Part shown: positions 1 to 9,126 of the stretch, piece by piece
How the letters are laid out: each line of letters opens with the position of its first letter
How positions within the stretch are numbered: the first letter of the stretch is position 1
Assembly (NCBI RefSeq): GCF_025465945.1
Contig: NZ_JANLNW010000078.1
Coordinates: forward strand, 124,001-188,000
Length of the DNA stretch: 64,000 nt
Origin: Pseudomonas sp. 6D_7.1_Bac1
Lineage (GTDB): Bacteria > Pseudomonadota > Gammaproteobacteria > Pseudomonadales > Pseudomonadaceae
Direction of reading: 5' to 3'
The notes under the pieces: model-generated
Told to the model about the DNA's origin: nothing
The model's database searches: none
What the model saw: the letters and a program-made list of their open reading frames with translations, nothing else
Translations under genes and position numbers: made by a program

Positions 1-70
1 CAACCCGCGTGGGCACCTGGAGTTTTTCGTCGAGCGTCTGGTGCAGCAAACTGCGGGTCCGGTGTTATGA
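1..70 (+). CDS. fleN: FleN (flagellar number regulator), C-terminal end only
   Basis: Only the last 22 codons are present, read in frame from base 2 to a TGA at 68-70 (peptide NPRGHLEFFVERLVQQ...). I call it FleN, the MinD-like ATPase limiting polar flagellar number, because the gene directly upstream of fliA in Pseudomonas is fleN and the overlap is typical: the fliA ATG (67-69) overlaps this stop as ATGA, implying translational coupling. The fragment has no diagnostic motif, so the name rests on context. Confidence 0.7.
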   Translation, partial: NPRGHLEFFVERLVQQTAGPVL

Positions 71-807
71 CAGCCAGCGGTTACAACCTGTACAAGAAGT
101 CGGCGCGTGACGCGCAGTACGAACTGATCGAGCGTTACGCGCCACTGGTAAAACGCATTGCCTATCACCTGTTGGCACGCTTGCCGGCCAGTGTTCAGGT
201 CGAAGACCTGATCCAGGCCGGAATGATCGGGTTGCTCGAAGTGTCGACCAAATACGACGCGAGCAAAGGTGCGAGTTTCGAGACGTATGCGGGGATCCGT
301 ATCCGTGGTGCGATGCTCGATGAAGTCCGCAAGGGTGACTGGGCGCCACGCTCGGTACACCGTAATACCCGGATGGTGAGTGACGCGATTCGCTCAATTG
401 AAGCTAAAACCGGACGTGACGCTAAAGATCACGAGGTTGCGGCCGAACTCCAATTGAGTCTCGACGATTATTACGGGATTTTGAACGATACCTTGGGCAG
501 TCGCCTGTTCAGCTTCGACGACCTGTTGCAGGACGGCGAGCATGAAGGGCTGCACGAGGATGGCGCGAGTGCTCATCTCGAACCGTCGCGCGACCTGGAA
601 GATGAACGTTTCCAGGCTGCGCTGGCGGATGCGATTGCCAATTTGCCGGAGCGTGAGCGACTGGTGTTGGCGCTGTACTACGACGAAGAGCTGAACCTCA
701 AGGAAATCGGTGAGGTCCTGGGGGTCAGTGAATCGCGGGTCAGCCAGTTACACAGCCAGTGCGCGGCCCGTTTGCGGGGGCGTTTGGGGGAGTGGCGAGC
801 GCGCTGA
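67..807 (+). CDS. fliA: Flagellar sigma factor FliA (sigma-28)
   Basis: A 246-residue sigma-70-family factor that directs RNA polymerase to late flagellar and chemotaxis promoters. Region 2 is clear around residues 35-95 (VEDLIQAGMIGLLE, FETYAGIRIRGAMLDEVRKGDW). Region 4 near residues 195-240 contains a helix-turn-helix (LKEIGEVLGVSESRVSQLHS). Length and motifs fit the FliA/WhiG family. The start overlaps the preceding fleN stop as ATGA. The 154-nt gap to cheY shows no obvious terminator, and I could not pick out a convincing sigma-28 promoter there. Confidence 0.97.
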   Translation: MTASGYNLYKKSARDAQYELIERYAPLVKRIAYHLLARLPASVQVEDLIQAGMIGLLEVSTKYDASKGASFETYAGIRIRGAMLDEVRKGDWAPRSVHRNTRMVSDAIRSIEAKTGRDAKDHEVAAELQLSLDDYYGILNDTLGSRLFSFDDLLQDGEHEGLHEDGASAHLEPSRDLEDERFQAALADAIANLPERERLVLALYYDEELNLKEIGEVLGVSESRVSQLHSQCAARLRGRLGEWRAR

Positions 808-961
808 CAGCAGTGTGGGGACACTGCGAACGAAACAGGTATGGCGTCACGCTGTGCCGGTCTCAATCCGTTGTGCTCCAGACAGTCGTTGAGTGCTCTG
901 CCTGATTGATTGAATGGCGCGTTCAGGTGCTGGACGCGTTTAAGACTGCTTGGAGGTCGAA

Positions 962-1345
962 TTGGACAAGAACATGAAAATCCTCATCGTTGATGACTTC
1001 TCAACGATGCGGCGGATCATAAAAAACCTGTTGCGTGACCTTGGGTTCACCAACACGGTCGAGGCGGACGACGGTACTACCGCCATTCCCGTCCTCAACA
1101 GCGGGAGCATCGACTTTCTGGTAACGGACTGGAACATGCCTGGCATGACCGGTATCGATCTACTGCGCCATGTGCGCGCCGATGAAAAGCTCAAGCACCT
1201 GCCAGTGCTGATGGTTACCGCCGAAGCCAAGCGCGAGCAGATCATCGAAGCCGCTCAAGCCGGTGTAAACGGCTATGTGGTCAAACCCTTCACGGCCCAG
1301 GCGTTGAAAGAGAAGATCGAAAAAATCTTCGAACGCATCGGTTGA
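962..1345 (+). CDS. cheY: Chemotaxis response regulator CheY (TTG start)
   Basis: A single-domain receiver whose phosphorylated form binds the flagellar switch. Visible are the acidic pair in ILIVDDFS, the phospho-acceptor Asp in FLVTDWNMPGM, the conserved Thr in MVTAEAK and Lys in VVKPF. Start choice: a strong GGAGG at 952-956 is 5 nt from a TTG at 962 but 17 nt from the ATG at 974, so TTG gives the better-supported 127-residue protein. The ATG at 974 would give the 123-residue form common in related genomes. First gene of the cheYZAB block. Confidence 0.95.
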   Translation: MDKNMKILIVDDFSTMRRIIKNLLRDLGFTNTVEADDGTTAIPVLNSGSIDFLVTDWNMPGMTGIDLLRHVRADEKLKHLPVLMVTAEAKREQIIEAAQAGVNGYVVKPFTAQALKEKIEKIFERIG

Positions 1346-1375
1346 TGTGTGAAGCCACTGCGCCACGGGGGAGCT

Positions 1376-2164
1376 ATGGAGCAAAGAGAATCTTCACAGG
1401 GCGATTTTGAGTCGACCCTGAAAAAACATGCCCACGAACTGGTCGAAAGCCTTGAAAAGGGCAGGTTCGGCGACGCTGTGCAACTGATCCATGAGCTCAA
1501 TCAGACCCGTGACCGCGGCCTGTACCAGGAAGTGGGCAAGCTCACTCGCGAACTGCATAGCGCGATCGTCAATTTTCAGATTGACCCGCACATGCCGCAA
1601 GCCGAGGAAGTCTCGCAGATCACGGATGCCACCGAACGCCTGTCCTATGTGGTCAAGCTGACCGAGGCGGCTGCGAACCGCACCATGGACCTGGTTGAGA
1701 ACAGCACTCCGCTGGTCAGCGGTCTGAGCACTGACGCCCAGGCCTTGAGCGCGGACTGGGGGCGTTTCATGCGCCGCGAAGTCGGTGCCGAAGAATTCCG
1801 CGAGCTGGCCCGACGTGTCGACGGTTTCCTGACGCGTAGCGTTGAGCAGACCCAGGTCGTCTCGGGCAACCTCAACGATATCCTGCTGGCTCAGGATTAC
1901 CAGGATCTAACCGGTCAGGTAATCAAGCGCGTGACCCAATTGGTCACCGAAGTCGAAAGCAACCTGCTCAAGCTCGTGCTCATGGCAAGTCAGGTGGACC
2001 GCTTTGCGGGCATCGAACACGACCATGAAGCGATGCTGGCTGAAAAAGATCCGCAAAAACATCTCTCGCAGGGTGAAGGTCCGCAGATTCATGCCGATAA
2101 ACGAGAAGACGTTGTGTCCGGTCAGGACGATGTGGACGATTTGCTATCCAGTCTTGGATTTTAG
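1376..2164 (+). CDS. cheZ: CheY-P phosphatase CheZ
   Basis: A 262-residue mostly helical protein that dephosphorylates CheY-P. The conserved catalytic segment around AQDYQDLTGQVIKRV carries the Gln that attacks the CheY phosphate. The C-terminal tail (DVDDLLSSLGF) matches the CheY-binding peptide of the family. Start chosen at 1376 because GGGGGAG lies 1367-1373, just upstream; a longer frame from 1349 lacks such a site. It lies 30 nt after cheY and is followed by cheA after 38 nt. Confidence 0.95.
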   Translation: MEQRESSQGDFESTLKKHAHELVESLEKGRFGDAVQLIHELNQTRDRGLYQEVGKLTRELHSAIVNFQIDPHMPQAEEVSQITDATERLSYVVKLTEAAANRTMDLVENSTPLVSGLSTDAQALSADWGRFMRREVGAEEFRELARRVDGFLTRSVEQTQVVSGNLNDILLAQDYQDLTGQVIKRVTQLVTEVESNLLKLVLMASQVDRFAGIEHDHEAMLAEKDPQKHLSQGEGPQIHADKREDVVSGQDDVDDLLSSLGF

Positions 2165-2202
2165 GTTTTTTAGGTTTTTAGACCTTTAGGAGCACCCCCT
2201 TA

Positions 2203-4443
2203 ATGAGCTTCGGCGCCGATGAAGAGATCCTTCAGGATTTCCTGGTTGAGGCCGGCGAGATTCTAGAGCAACTGTCCGAGCAACTGGTTGAGCTGGAAAG
2301 CCGACCAGATGATGCGGATCTGCTCAATGCAATTTTTCGCGGTTTTCACACTGTAAAAGGGGGCGCCGGCTTCCTCCAGCTCAACGAGTTGGTGGAGTGC
2401 TGTCACATCGCCGAGAACGTGTTCGACATCCTGCGCAAGGGTGAGCGTCGCGTCGACTCGGAGCTGATGGACGTGGTTCTCGAAGCGCTGGACGCGGTGA
2501 ACAGCATGTTCAGCGAAGTCCGTGAGCGTGCACCGATCACTGCGGCTACGCCGGAACTGCTGGCGGCTCTGGCCCGTCTGGCCGAGCCTCAAACGGCCGA
2601 TGAGGCGCAACCTGTTGCTGAAGTGGCCGAAGCACCAGCGGCTGAAAGCGAATCGGGCGACATCACTGACAACGAATTCGAACTGCTGCTCGACTCGTTG
2701 AACGCGGTCAAGGCGCAAGCGCAAGCCGTGGCGTCCGTTGCCCAGGCACCTGGAGCGGCTGCCGGCAGCGATGAAATCACCGATGCCGAGTTCGAGTCGT
2801 TGCTCGATCAACTGCACGGTAAGGGCCAGTTCGCCGTCGATGCGGTAGCAGCGCCAACCGCGCCGGCTACCCCGAAAGCGGCAGGCGACAGCTCCGACAT
2901 TACCGATGATGAATTCGAAGCATTGCTCGATCAGTTGCATGGCAAGGGCAACTTTGCCGTTGATGCACTGGAATCGGCAATTGCCGCCGTTCCGGCGCCA
3001 GCCGCACCTGTGGCCGCGGCCGCCGGCAGCGACCTGATCTCCGATCACGAGTTCGAGTCGCTGCTCGACGAATTGCATGGCAAAGGCAAGTTCACTGAGG
3101 TCGGCACAGGTTCTGCTGCTTCGGTGGCGGCGCCAGTCGCCAAGGCCGCGGCACCCAAGCCTGTTGCCAAAGCACCCGAGCCAAAAGCCGAAGCGCCGAA
3201 GCCTGCTGCCGCTGCTGCACCGGCCCCGGCCCGCGCACCGGCTTCACCGCCACCTGAAAAACCGGCCAGTGAAGCCGAGACCACCGTGCGTGTGGATACC
3301 GCACGTCTCGACGAAATCATGAACATGGTCGGCGAGCTGGTGCTGGTGCGTAACCGTCTGGTTCGTCTGGGACTCAACAGCGGCGACGAAGCCATGTCCA
3401 AGGCCGTGTCGAACCTCGACGTGGTCACGGCCGACTTGCAGACCGCGGTGATGAAGACCCGGATGCAGCCGATCAAGAAAGTCTTCGGGCGCTTCCCGCG
3501 ACTGGTTCGCGACCTCGCGCGTCAGTTGAAGAAAGAGATCAACCTTGAGCTGGTCGGCGAAGAAACCGACCTCGACAAGAACCTCGTCGAGGCCCTGGCC
3601 GACCCGCTGGTCCACTTGGTGCGCAACGCAGTCGACCACGGCATCGAGTCGCCGGAAGAGCGCGAAGCGTCGGGCAAGGCCCGCGGCGGCAAGGTGATTC
3701 TGGCGGCCGAACAGGAAGGCGATCACATCCTGCTGTCGATCTCCGATGACGGCAAAGGCATGGACCCTAATGTCCTGCGCTCGATCGCGGTAAAACGCGG
3801 TGTGATGGACAAGGATGCCGCCGATCGTCTGAGCGACACCGAATGCTACAACCTGATTTTTGCGCCAGGGTTCTCGACCAAGACCGAAATCTCCGACGTG
3901 TCCGGGCGTGGCGTGGGCATGGACGTGGTGAAAACCAAGATTTCCCAGCTCAACGGTTCGATCAATATTTACTCGACCAAGGGCCAGGGCTCGAAGATCG
4001 TCATCAAGGTCCCGTTGACCCTGGCGATCATGCCGACGCTGATGGTCATGCTTGGCAACCAGGCTTTCGCCTTCCCGCTGGTCAACGTCAACGAAATCTT
4101 CCACCTCGATCTGTCGCGCACCAATGTGGTCGACGGTCAGGAAGTGGTGATCGTGCGCGACAAGGCGTTGCCACTGTTCTACCTCAAGCGCTGGCTGGTC
4201 AGCTCCGCCGCTCATGAAGAGCAGCGTGAAGGCCATGTGGTGATCCTTTCGGTGGGCACTCAGCGGATCGGCTTCGTCGTCGACCAACTGGTGGGCCAGG
4301 AAGAAGTGGTCATCAAGCCATTGGGCAAAATGCTTCAGGGAACCCCGGGCATGTCCGGCGCCACCATTACCGGTGACGGCCGCATTGCCTTGATTCTCGA
4401 TGTTCCGAGCATGCTCAAGCGTTACGCCGCACGGCGTATTTGA
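2203..4443 (+). CDS. cheA: Chemotaxis histidine kinase CheA with four short acidic repeats
   Basis: A 746-residue kinase of the polar chemosensory array. Order: Hpt domain (phospho-His about residue 49 in FHTVKGGAGFL), a long Ala/Pro-rich linker, dimerisation domain (about 365-430), HATPase with N box (VHLVRNAVDHGIE), G1 (SDDGKGMD) and G2 (GRGVGMDVVK), and a C-terminal CheW-like domain. The linker holds four copies of an ITDxEFExLLDxLHGKG-like unit (about residues 151, 188, 230 and 276). No classical P2 domain is evident. By position and the presence of parC/parP, these units probably act as docking sites. Ribosome site AGGAG near 2188. Confidence 0.97.
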   Translation: MSFGADEEILQDFLVEAGEILEQLSEQLVELESRPDDADLLNAIFRGFHTVKGGAGFLQLNELVECCHIAENVFDILRKGERRVDSELMDVVLEALDAVNSMFSEVRERAPITAATPELLAALARLAEPQTADEAQPVAEVAEAPAAESESGDITDNEFELLLDSLNAVKAQAQAVASVAQAPGAAAGSDEITDAEFESLLDQLHGKGQFAVDAVAAPTAPATPKAAGDSSDITDDEFEALLDQLHGKGNFAVDALESAIAAVPAPAAPVAAAAGSDLISDHEFESLLDELHGKGKFTEVGTGSAASVAAPVAKAAAPKPVAKAPEPKAEAPKPAAAAAPAPARAPASPPPEKPASEAETTVRVDTARLDEIMNMVGELVLVRNRLVRLGLNSGDEAMSKAVSNLDVVTADLQTAVMKTRMQPIKKVFGRFPRLVRDLARQLKKEINLELVGEETDLDKNLVEALADPLVHLVRNAVDHGIESPEEREASGKARGGKVILAAEQEGDHILLSISDDGKGMDPNVLRSIAVKRGVMDKDAADRLSDTECYNLIFAPGFSTKTEISDVSGRGVGMDVVKTKISQLNGSINIYSTKGQGSKIVIKVPLTLAIMPTLMVMLGNQAFAFPLVNVNEIFHLDLSRTNVVDGQEVVIVRDKALPLFYLKRWLVSSAAHEEQREGHVVILSVGTQRIGFVVDQLVGQEEVVIKPLGKMLQGTPGMSGATITGDGRIALILDVPSMLKRYAARRI
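2653..3090 (+). repeat. Four degenerate in-frame repeats inside cheA
   Basis: Units near 2653-2715, 2764-2826, 2890-2952 and 3028-3090 encode variants of (S/D)xITDxEFExLLDxLHGKG, separated by Ala/Pro-rich spacers of roughly 15-30 residues. The first unit is most diverged (LLLDSLNAV replaces LLDQLHGKG). Confidence 0.85.
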
Positions 4444-4492
4444 TTCTGGTGGAGCGGGGCGACTGAGCCTCGCCCCGCCTAACGGAGTGTTT

Positions 4493-5641
4493 ATGGCAGT
4501 CAAAGTCCTGGTGGTGGATGATTCGGGTTTTTTCCGCCGCCGCGTCTCGGAAATTCTCTCAGCGGATCCGAATATCCAGGTCGTCGGTACGGCGACCAAC
4601 GGTAAAGAGGCGATCGATCAGGCCCTGGCCCTCAAGCCAGATGTGATCACCATGGACTACGAGATGCCGATGATGGATGGCATCACGGCGGTGCGGCACA
4701 TCATGCAGCGCTGTCCGACCCCGGTTTTGATGTTCTCTTCGCTGACGCACGAAGGCGCTCGGGTCACCCTCGATGCGCTGGACGCTGGTGCGGTGGATTT
4801 CCTGCCGAAAAATTTCGAAGACATCTCGCGCAACCCCGAGAAGGTCAAGCAACTGCTGTGTGAAAAGGTGCACAGCATCTCGCGCAGTAACCGTCGTTTC
4901 AGCGCCTACAGCGCCCCGGCACCTGCTGTTGCCCCGACGCCAGCACCTTCGACTGTCAGCAATTTCGGCAGCAGTGTGCATGCACCTGCACCTGCACCTG
5001 CATCTGCGCGTCCGGCTCCGGCACCGATTCCTGCCCGGGCGCCGGTTGCCAGTGCGTCGTCGCCGGCACCGAAACGCAAGGCCTACAAACTGGTTGCCAT
5101 TGGTACTTCAACCGGTGGCCCGGTGGCGTTGCAGCGGGTGCTGACTCAGTTGCCGGCAAACTTCCCGGCGCCGATCGTACTGGTCCAGCACATGCCGGCG
5201 GCGTTCACCAAGGCTTTCGCCGAGCGTCTGGACAAGCTTTGCCAGATCAGCGTCAAGGAAGCCGAGGATGGTGACATCCTGCGTCCAGGCCTGGCCTTGC
5301 TGGCGCCGGGTGGCAAGCAAATGATGATCGACGGCCGTGGTGCGGTGAAAATCCTCCCGGGCGACGAGCGTCTGAACTACAAGCCGTGCGTGGATATCAC
5401 CTTCGGTTCGGCGGCCAAGTCCTACGGCGACAAAGTTCTGGCGGTGGTACTCACCGGCATGGGCGCCGATGGTCGCGAAGGCGCGCGCTTGCTCAAGCAG
5501 GGCGGCAGTGCAGTCTGGGCTCAGGATGAAGCCAGTTGCGTGATCTACGGCATGCCAATGGCGATCGTCAAAGCCAATCTGGCAGACGCGATTTACGGCC
5601 TCGACGAGATCGGCAAGCACCTGGCCGAGGCGTGCATCTGA
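4493..5641 (+). CDS. cheB: Chemotaxis methylesterase CheB
   Basis: A 382-residue protein-glutamate methylesterase/glutaminase that adapts receptors. N-terminal receiver domain (VLVVDDSGFFRR, phospho-Asp in VITMDYEMPMMDG), an Ala/Pro-rich linker at about 145-195, then the CheB catalytic domain with nucleophile Ser in IGTSTGGP, His in VLVQHMP and Asp in VLTGMGADGREG. Start at 4493 follows GGAG at 4484-4487; an upstream extension to 4400 lies within the end of cheA and is rejected. The stop overlaps the motC ATG by one base. Confidence 0.96.
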   Translation: MAVKVLVVDDSGFFRRRVSEILSADPNIQVVGTATNGKEAIDQALALKPDVITMDYEMPMMDGITAVRHIMQRCPTPVLMFSSLTHEGARVTLDALDAGAVDFLPKNFEDISRNPEKVKQLLCEKVHSISRSNRRFSAYSAPAPAVAPTPAPSTVSNFGSSVHAPAPAPASARPAPAPIPARAPVASASSPAPKRKAYKLVAIGTSTGGPVALQRVLTQLPANFPAPIVLVQHMPAAFTKAFAERLDKLCQISVKEAEDGDILRPGLALLAPGGKQMMIDGRGAVKILPGDERLNYKPCVDITFGSAAKSYGDKVLAVVLTGMGADGREGARLLKQGGSAVWAQDEASCVIYGMPMAIVKANLADAIYGLDEIGKHLAEACI

Positions 5642-6381
5642 TGGACGTTTTAAGCCTCATCGGGATCATCATGGCGTTCATCGCCATTATTGGCGGCAAC
5701 TACCTGGAAGGTGGTCACCTCGGTGCGTTGGCCAATGGCCCGGCGGCGTTGATCGTGCTCGGCGGCACTATTGGCGCTGCGTTGTTGCAGTCGCCGATGA
5801 GTGCCTTCAAGCGCGCCATGCAGATTCTCGGCTGGATCCTGTTTCCACCTCGCGTCGATTTGGCCGGTGGCATCGATCGAGTGGTCAACTGGAGCCTCAC
5901 CGCACGCAAGGAAGGCTTGCTCGGGCTTGAAGGGGTGGCGGATACCGAATCCGACAGCTATTCGCGCAAAGGCTTGCAATTGCTGGTCGACGGAGCCGAG
6001 CCTGAGTCGATTCGCAGCATCCTGGAAGTGGATTTCTACACTCAGGAAAGTCGTGACATCGAAGCCGCCAAAGTCTTTGAAAGCATGGGCGGCTATGCGC
6101 CGACGATCGGTATCATCGGTGCGGTCATGGGCCTGATCCACGTCATGGGCAACCTCGGCGATCCGTCGCAACTGGGCAGCGGCATTGCCGTGGCCTTCGT
6201 CGCGACCATCTACGGCGTGGCCAGCGCCAACCTGGTGCTGCTGCCGATTGCCAGCAAGCTCAAATCCATTGCGTTGCGGCAATCGCGTTATCGCGAAATG
6301 TTGTTGGAAGGCATTCTGTCGATCGCCGAAGGTGAAAACCCTCGCTCCATTGAGTTGAAGCTTCAGGGCTTCATGGATTAA
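5641..6381 (+). CDS. motC: Flagellar stator protein MotC (MotA-like)
   Basis: A 246-residue MotA/TolQ/ExbB-family stator subunit with four hydrophobic segments (about 1-20, 30-50, 150-170, 180-205) and a cytoplasmic loop (LAGGIDRVVNW...). The conserved GGYAPTIGIIGAVMGL segment in the third membrane helix lines the proton path. Its ATG overlaps the cheB TGA (TGATG), so the two are probably translationally coupled; motD follows after 12 nt. In Pseudomonas, MotCD is the second stator set, active under higher load and in swarming. Confidence 0.95.
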   Translation: MDVLSLIGIIMAFIAIIGGNYLEGGHLGALANGPAALIVLGGTIGAALLQSPMSAFKRAMQILGWILFPPRVDLAGGIDRVVNWSLTARKEGLLGLEGVADTESDSYSRKGLQLLVDGAEPESIRSILEVDFYTQESRDIEAAKVFESMGGYAPTIGIIGAVMGLIHVMGNLGDPSQLGSGIAVAFVATIYGVASANLVLLPIASKLKSIALRQSRYREMLLEGILSIAEGENPRSIELKLQGFMD

Positions 6382-6393
6382 GGGAATAACCTC

Positions 6394-7281
6394 ATGGCAC
6401 GCCGCCGTCAGCACGATGAACACGTCAATCACGAGCGCTGGCTGGTGTCCTACGCGGATTTCATCACGCTGCTGTTTGCCTTTTTCGTGGTGATGTACTC
6501 CATCTCTTCGATCAACGAAGGCAAGTACAAGGAAATTTCCGAAGCGTTGGTGGGGGTTTTTACCAACTCTGACCACGCCCTCAAGCCGATCCCCATCGGC
6601 GACGAGCGTCCGAAGACAGTCACCCCGGCCAAACCGCTGGTCAAGGACAGCGAGCAGATCGATGCCGGCATCGCCCAGGCCAGCAAGGACCCGCTCAAGA
6701 GCATTGCCGATGACATCAGTGCGGCGTTTGGCGATTTGATCAGCTCCAATCAGATGACCGTGCGTGGCAACGAGTTGTGGGTCGAAATCGAACTGAACTC
6801 CAGTTTGTTGTTCGGCAGCGGCGATGCCATGCCCAGCGATATCGCGTTCAACATCATCGACAAGGTCGCGGCGATTCTGAAGCCGTTCGACAACCCGATT
6901 CACGTTGAAGGTTTCACCGACGATCAGCCTATCCGCACAGCGCAGTACCCGACCAACTGGGAGCTGTCCTCGGCCCGTTCGGCGAGCATCGTGCGCATGC
7001 TGGCCATGCAGGGCGTAAACCCCGGTCGTCTGGCCTCGGTGGGTTACGGTGAGTTCCAGCCGGTGGCCAATAACGCGACGGCCGAAGGGCGTGCACGTAA
7101 CCGGCGGGTGGTGCTGGTGGTGTCGCGCAATCTCGATGTTCGCCGCAGCCTGACCGGCACCGGAACCGCTAATGCAAAACCGGACGCCGCGTTGAAGCGT
7201 GCTGGCACACAAACTGCACCCACGACTGTCAAGTCGCCGGGGCGCGAGAGTGCCGTCAATTCTCCGTCACCTGGCTTATAA
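6394..7281 (+). CDS. motD: Flagellar stator protein MotD (MotB-like)
   Basis: A 295-residue partner of MotC. One membrane helix near the N terminus contains the essential proton-binding Asp (about residue 22 in YADFITLLFAFF). A periplasmic OmpA-like peptidoglycan-binding domain lies at about 165-245 (VEGFTDDQPI, NWELSSARSASIVRML, RARNRRVVLVV). The last roughly 45 residues are a basic, low-complexity tail. Confidence 0.95.
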   Translation: MARRRQHDEHVNHERWLVSYADFITLLFAFFVVMYSISSINEGKYKEISEALVGVFTNSDHALKPIPIGDERPKTVTPAKPLVKDSEQIDAGIAQASKDPLKSIADDISAAFGDLISSNQMTVRGNELWVEIELNSSLLFGSGDAMPSDIAFNIIDKVAAILKPFDNPIHVEGFTDDQPIRTAQYPTNWELSSARSASIVRMLAMQGVNPGRLASVGYGEFQPVANNATAEGRARNRRVVLVVSRNLDVRRSLTGTGTANAKPDAALKRAGTQTAPTTVKSPGRESAVNSPSPGL

Positions 7282-7331
7282 CGTTGAGCTATTTCTCGGT
7301 TGTATCTGTTCGACCGGGAGGAACAATCTGA

Positions 7332-8120
7332 ATGAGAGTCTGGGCAGTCGCCAATCAAAAGGGTGGTGTCGGTAAAACCACTTCCTCCATCGCTTTAGCC
7401 GGTTTGCTGGCTGAGGCGGGCAAGCGCGTGGTTGTGGTCGATCTCGACCCGCACGGTTCCATGACCAGCTACTTCGGTTATGACCCCGACAGCCTGGAAC
7501 ACAGCAGCTACGACCTGTTTCTGCACAAGGGCAGCGTGCCGCAAGGCTTGCCCGGGCAGCTGCTGCTGCCGACCAGCGACGAACGTATTTCCCTGTTGCC
7601 GTCGAGCACCGCACTGGCCACCCTCGAGCGCCAGTCGCCAGGGCAGAGCGGCCTGGGCCTGGTGATCGCCAAGAGCCTGGCGCAATTGTGGCAGGACTTC
7701 GATTACGCGTTGATCGACAGCCCCCCGTTGCTCGGCGTGCTGATGGTCAATGCCTTGGCGGCCAGCCAGCAGTTGGTGATTCCGGTGCAGACCGAGCACC
7801 TGGCGGTGAAAGGCCTGGAGCGCATGGTCAACACCCTGGCGATGATCAACCGTTCGCGTAAACAAGCGTTGCCGTTCAGCATCGTGCCGACCTTGTTCGA
7901 CCGTCGCACCCAGGCTTCGCTGGGAACCTTGCGGGTGCTGCGCGACATGTACCCGGAAGAAATCTGGCAAGGCTACATCCCGGTCGATACCCGACTGCGT
8001 GATGCCAGCCGTGCCGGCCTGACACCTTCGCAGTTCGACGGCAAGAGCCGTGGAGTACTGGCTTATCGTGCATTGCTTAAACACCTGCTGGCCCAACAAC
8101 TTGTTCCGCAGGTGGCTTAA
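7332..8120 (+). CDS. parC: ParC: ParA-like ATPase for polar chemosensory arrays
   Basis: A 262-residue deviant-Walker ParA/MinD-type ATPase (NQKGGVGKTTSS at residues 6-17, VVDLDPHGS near 35, ALIDSPPLLG near 130). In polar flagellates the ParA-like gene next to motCD and a CheW-like gene is ParC, which positions the chemotaxis array at the pole. Preceded by GGGAGGA at about 7315. Gene context separates it from chromosomal parA or plasmid partition genes. Confidence 0.88.
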   Translation: MRVWAVANQKGGVGKTTSSIALAGLLAEAGKRVVVVDLDPHGSMTSYFGYDPDSLEHSSYDLFLHKGSVPQGLPGQLLLPTSDERISLLPSSTALATLERQSPGQSGLGLVIAKSLAQLWQDFDYALIDSPPLLGVLMVNALAASQQLVIPVQTEHLAVKGLERMVNTLAMINRSRKQALPFSIVPTLFDRRTQASLGTLRVLRDMYPEEIWQGYIPVDTRLRDASRAGLTPSQFDGKSRGVLAYRALLKHLLAQQLVPQVA

Positions 8121-8153
8121 GGTGAGTCTTTTTTCTGCCGGGGTGGTGCGCCA

Positions 8154-9050
8154 ATGAATCGGCCGGTGAAGATCACTTCGCGTCCACAACTGGCGTTGCA
8201 GTCCTATCTGGATGCGTTGTTGCAAGACGCGACCGAGGAATGGCCCTCAGAGGTCGAGGTATTACCTGAGGTTGCTGAAGTCGTCGAGGTCGTCGAAGCC
8301 ATTGAGGTTCAAGGCGCACTGGACGAGTTCCAGGCCGCAGTGCTTGAAGAGCAGGCCCGTGATGCACAGAAACCCGTGGCTGCAGCCCCCGTTGTAGCAC
8401 CGGTTGCCAAGGCGCCCATCGTGCTGCCGGTACTGGAAGCACCTGCACCGATTCTGGCGCCGGTCTCATCCGTCGCACCGTTGTTGCAAGCGCTGGTGCC
8501 GCCGGTGGTCGAAGTCCACCTGCCACCGAGCAACACGCCACCGCCGGTGGAAAGTGACGGCCGGCCGAGTTGGGCTGCCGAACCGTTCGAATGCCTGCTG
8601 TTCGACGTCGCCGGTTTGACCCTGGCCGTGCCGCTGGTCTGCCTGGGTTCGATCTACCCGTTGGCCGGTCATGAGCTGACACCGTTGTTCGGCCAGCCGG
8701 AGTGGTTCCTGGGGATTCTGCCGAGCCAGGCAGGCAACCTGAAGGTGCTGGATACCGCGCGCTGGGTCATGCCCGATCGCTATCGCGATGACTTCCGCCA
8801 GGGCCTGCAATACGTGATCTCGGTTCAGGGCTATGAGTGGGGGCTGGCGGTGCATCAGGTCAGCCGCTCGTTGCGCCTGGACCCGAACGAAATCAAATGG
8901 CGCAGTCACCGGGGGCAACGGCCATGGCTGGCCGGTACGGTGATTGAGCACATGTGTGCGTTGCTGGATGTCTCGGAGCTGGCGGAGCTGATCGCCAGCG
9001 GTGGTGCCAAGCATATGGGCGGCAGCAAACCGGCCCACAAACCTACATAA
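8154..9050 (+). CDS. parP: ParP: CheW-domain protein linking ParC and CheA
   Basis: A 298-residue protein with a long acidic and Ala/Pro-rich N-terminal half (about 1-130) and a C-terminal CheW-like domain (about 140-285; FECLLFDVAGLTLAVPL, LGILPSQAGNLKVLDTA). In the ParP family the CheW-like module inserts into the array and binds the CheA repeat region and ParC. Adjacent parC and the CheA repeats in this window support that role. CheW itself follows 76 nt later. Confidence 0.87.
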   Translation: MNRPVKITSRPQLALQSYLDALLQDATEEWPSEVEVLPEVAEVVEVVEAIEVQGALDEFQAAVLEEQARDAQKPVAAAPVVAPVAKAPIVLPVLEAPAPILAPVSSVAPLLQALVPPVVEVHLPPSNTPPPVESDGRPSWAAEPFECLLFDVAGLTLAVPLVCLGSIYPLAGHELTPLFGQPEWFLGILPSQAGNLKVLDTARWVMPDRYRDDFRQGLQYVISVQGYEWGLAVHQVSRSLRLDPNEIKWRSHRGQRPWLAGTVIEHMCALLDVSELAELIASGGAKHMGGSKPAHKPT

Positions 9051-9126
9051 CAAACAGCTGGCCGCATACAAGGTGCAGCCGGACAGAACACACACCGCCA
9101 CAGGCGGTTTTTCGAGGGGTCAGGGT

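Noticed and set aside
808..961. Sigma-28 promoter before cheY
   Set aside because: No stretch matches the FliA -35/-10 pattern well enough to call.
5650..7212. 520-codon minus-strand frame across motC and motD
   Set aside because: Shadow of two well-supported plus-strand genes; no family features.
9001..9126. Longer cheW start at 9001
   Set aside because: It would overlap parP in another frame; the ATG at 9127 gives the normal family length.
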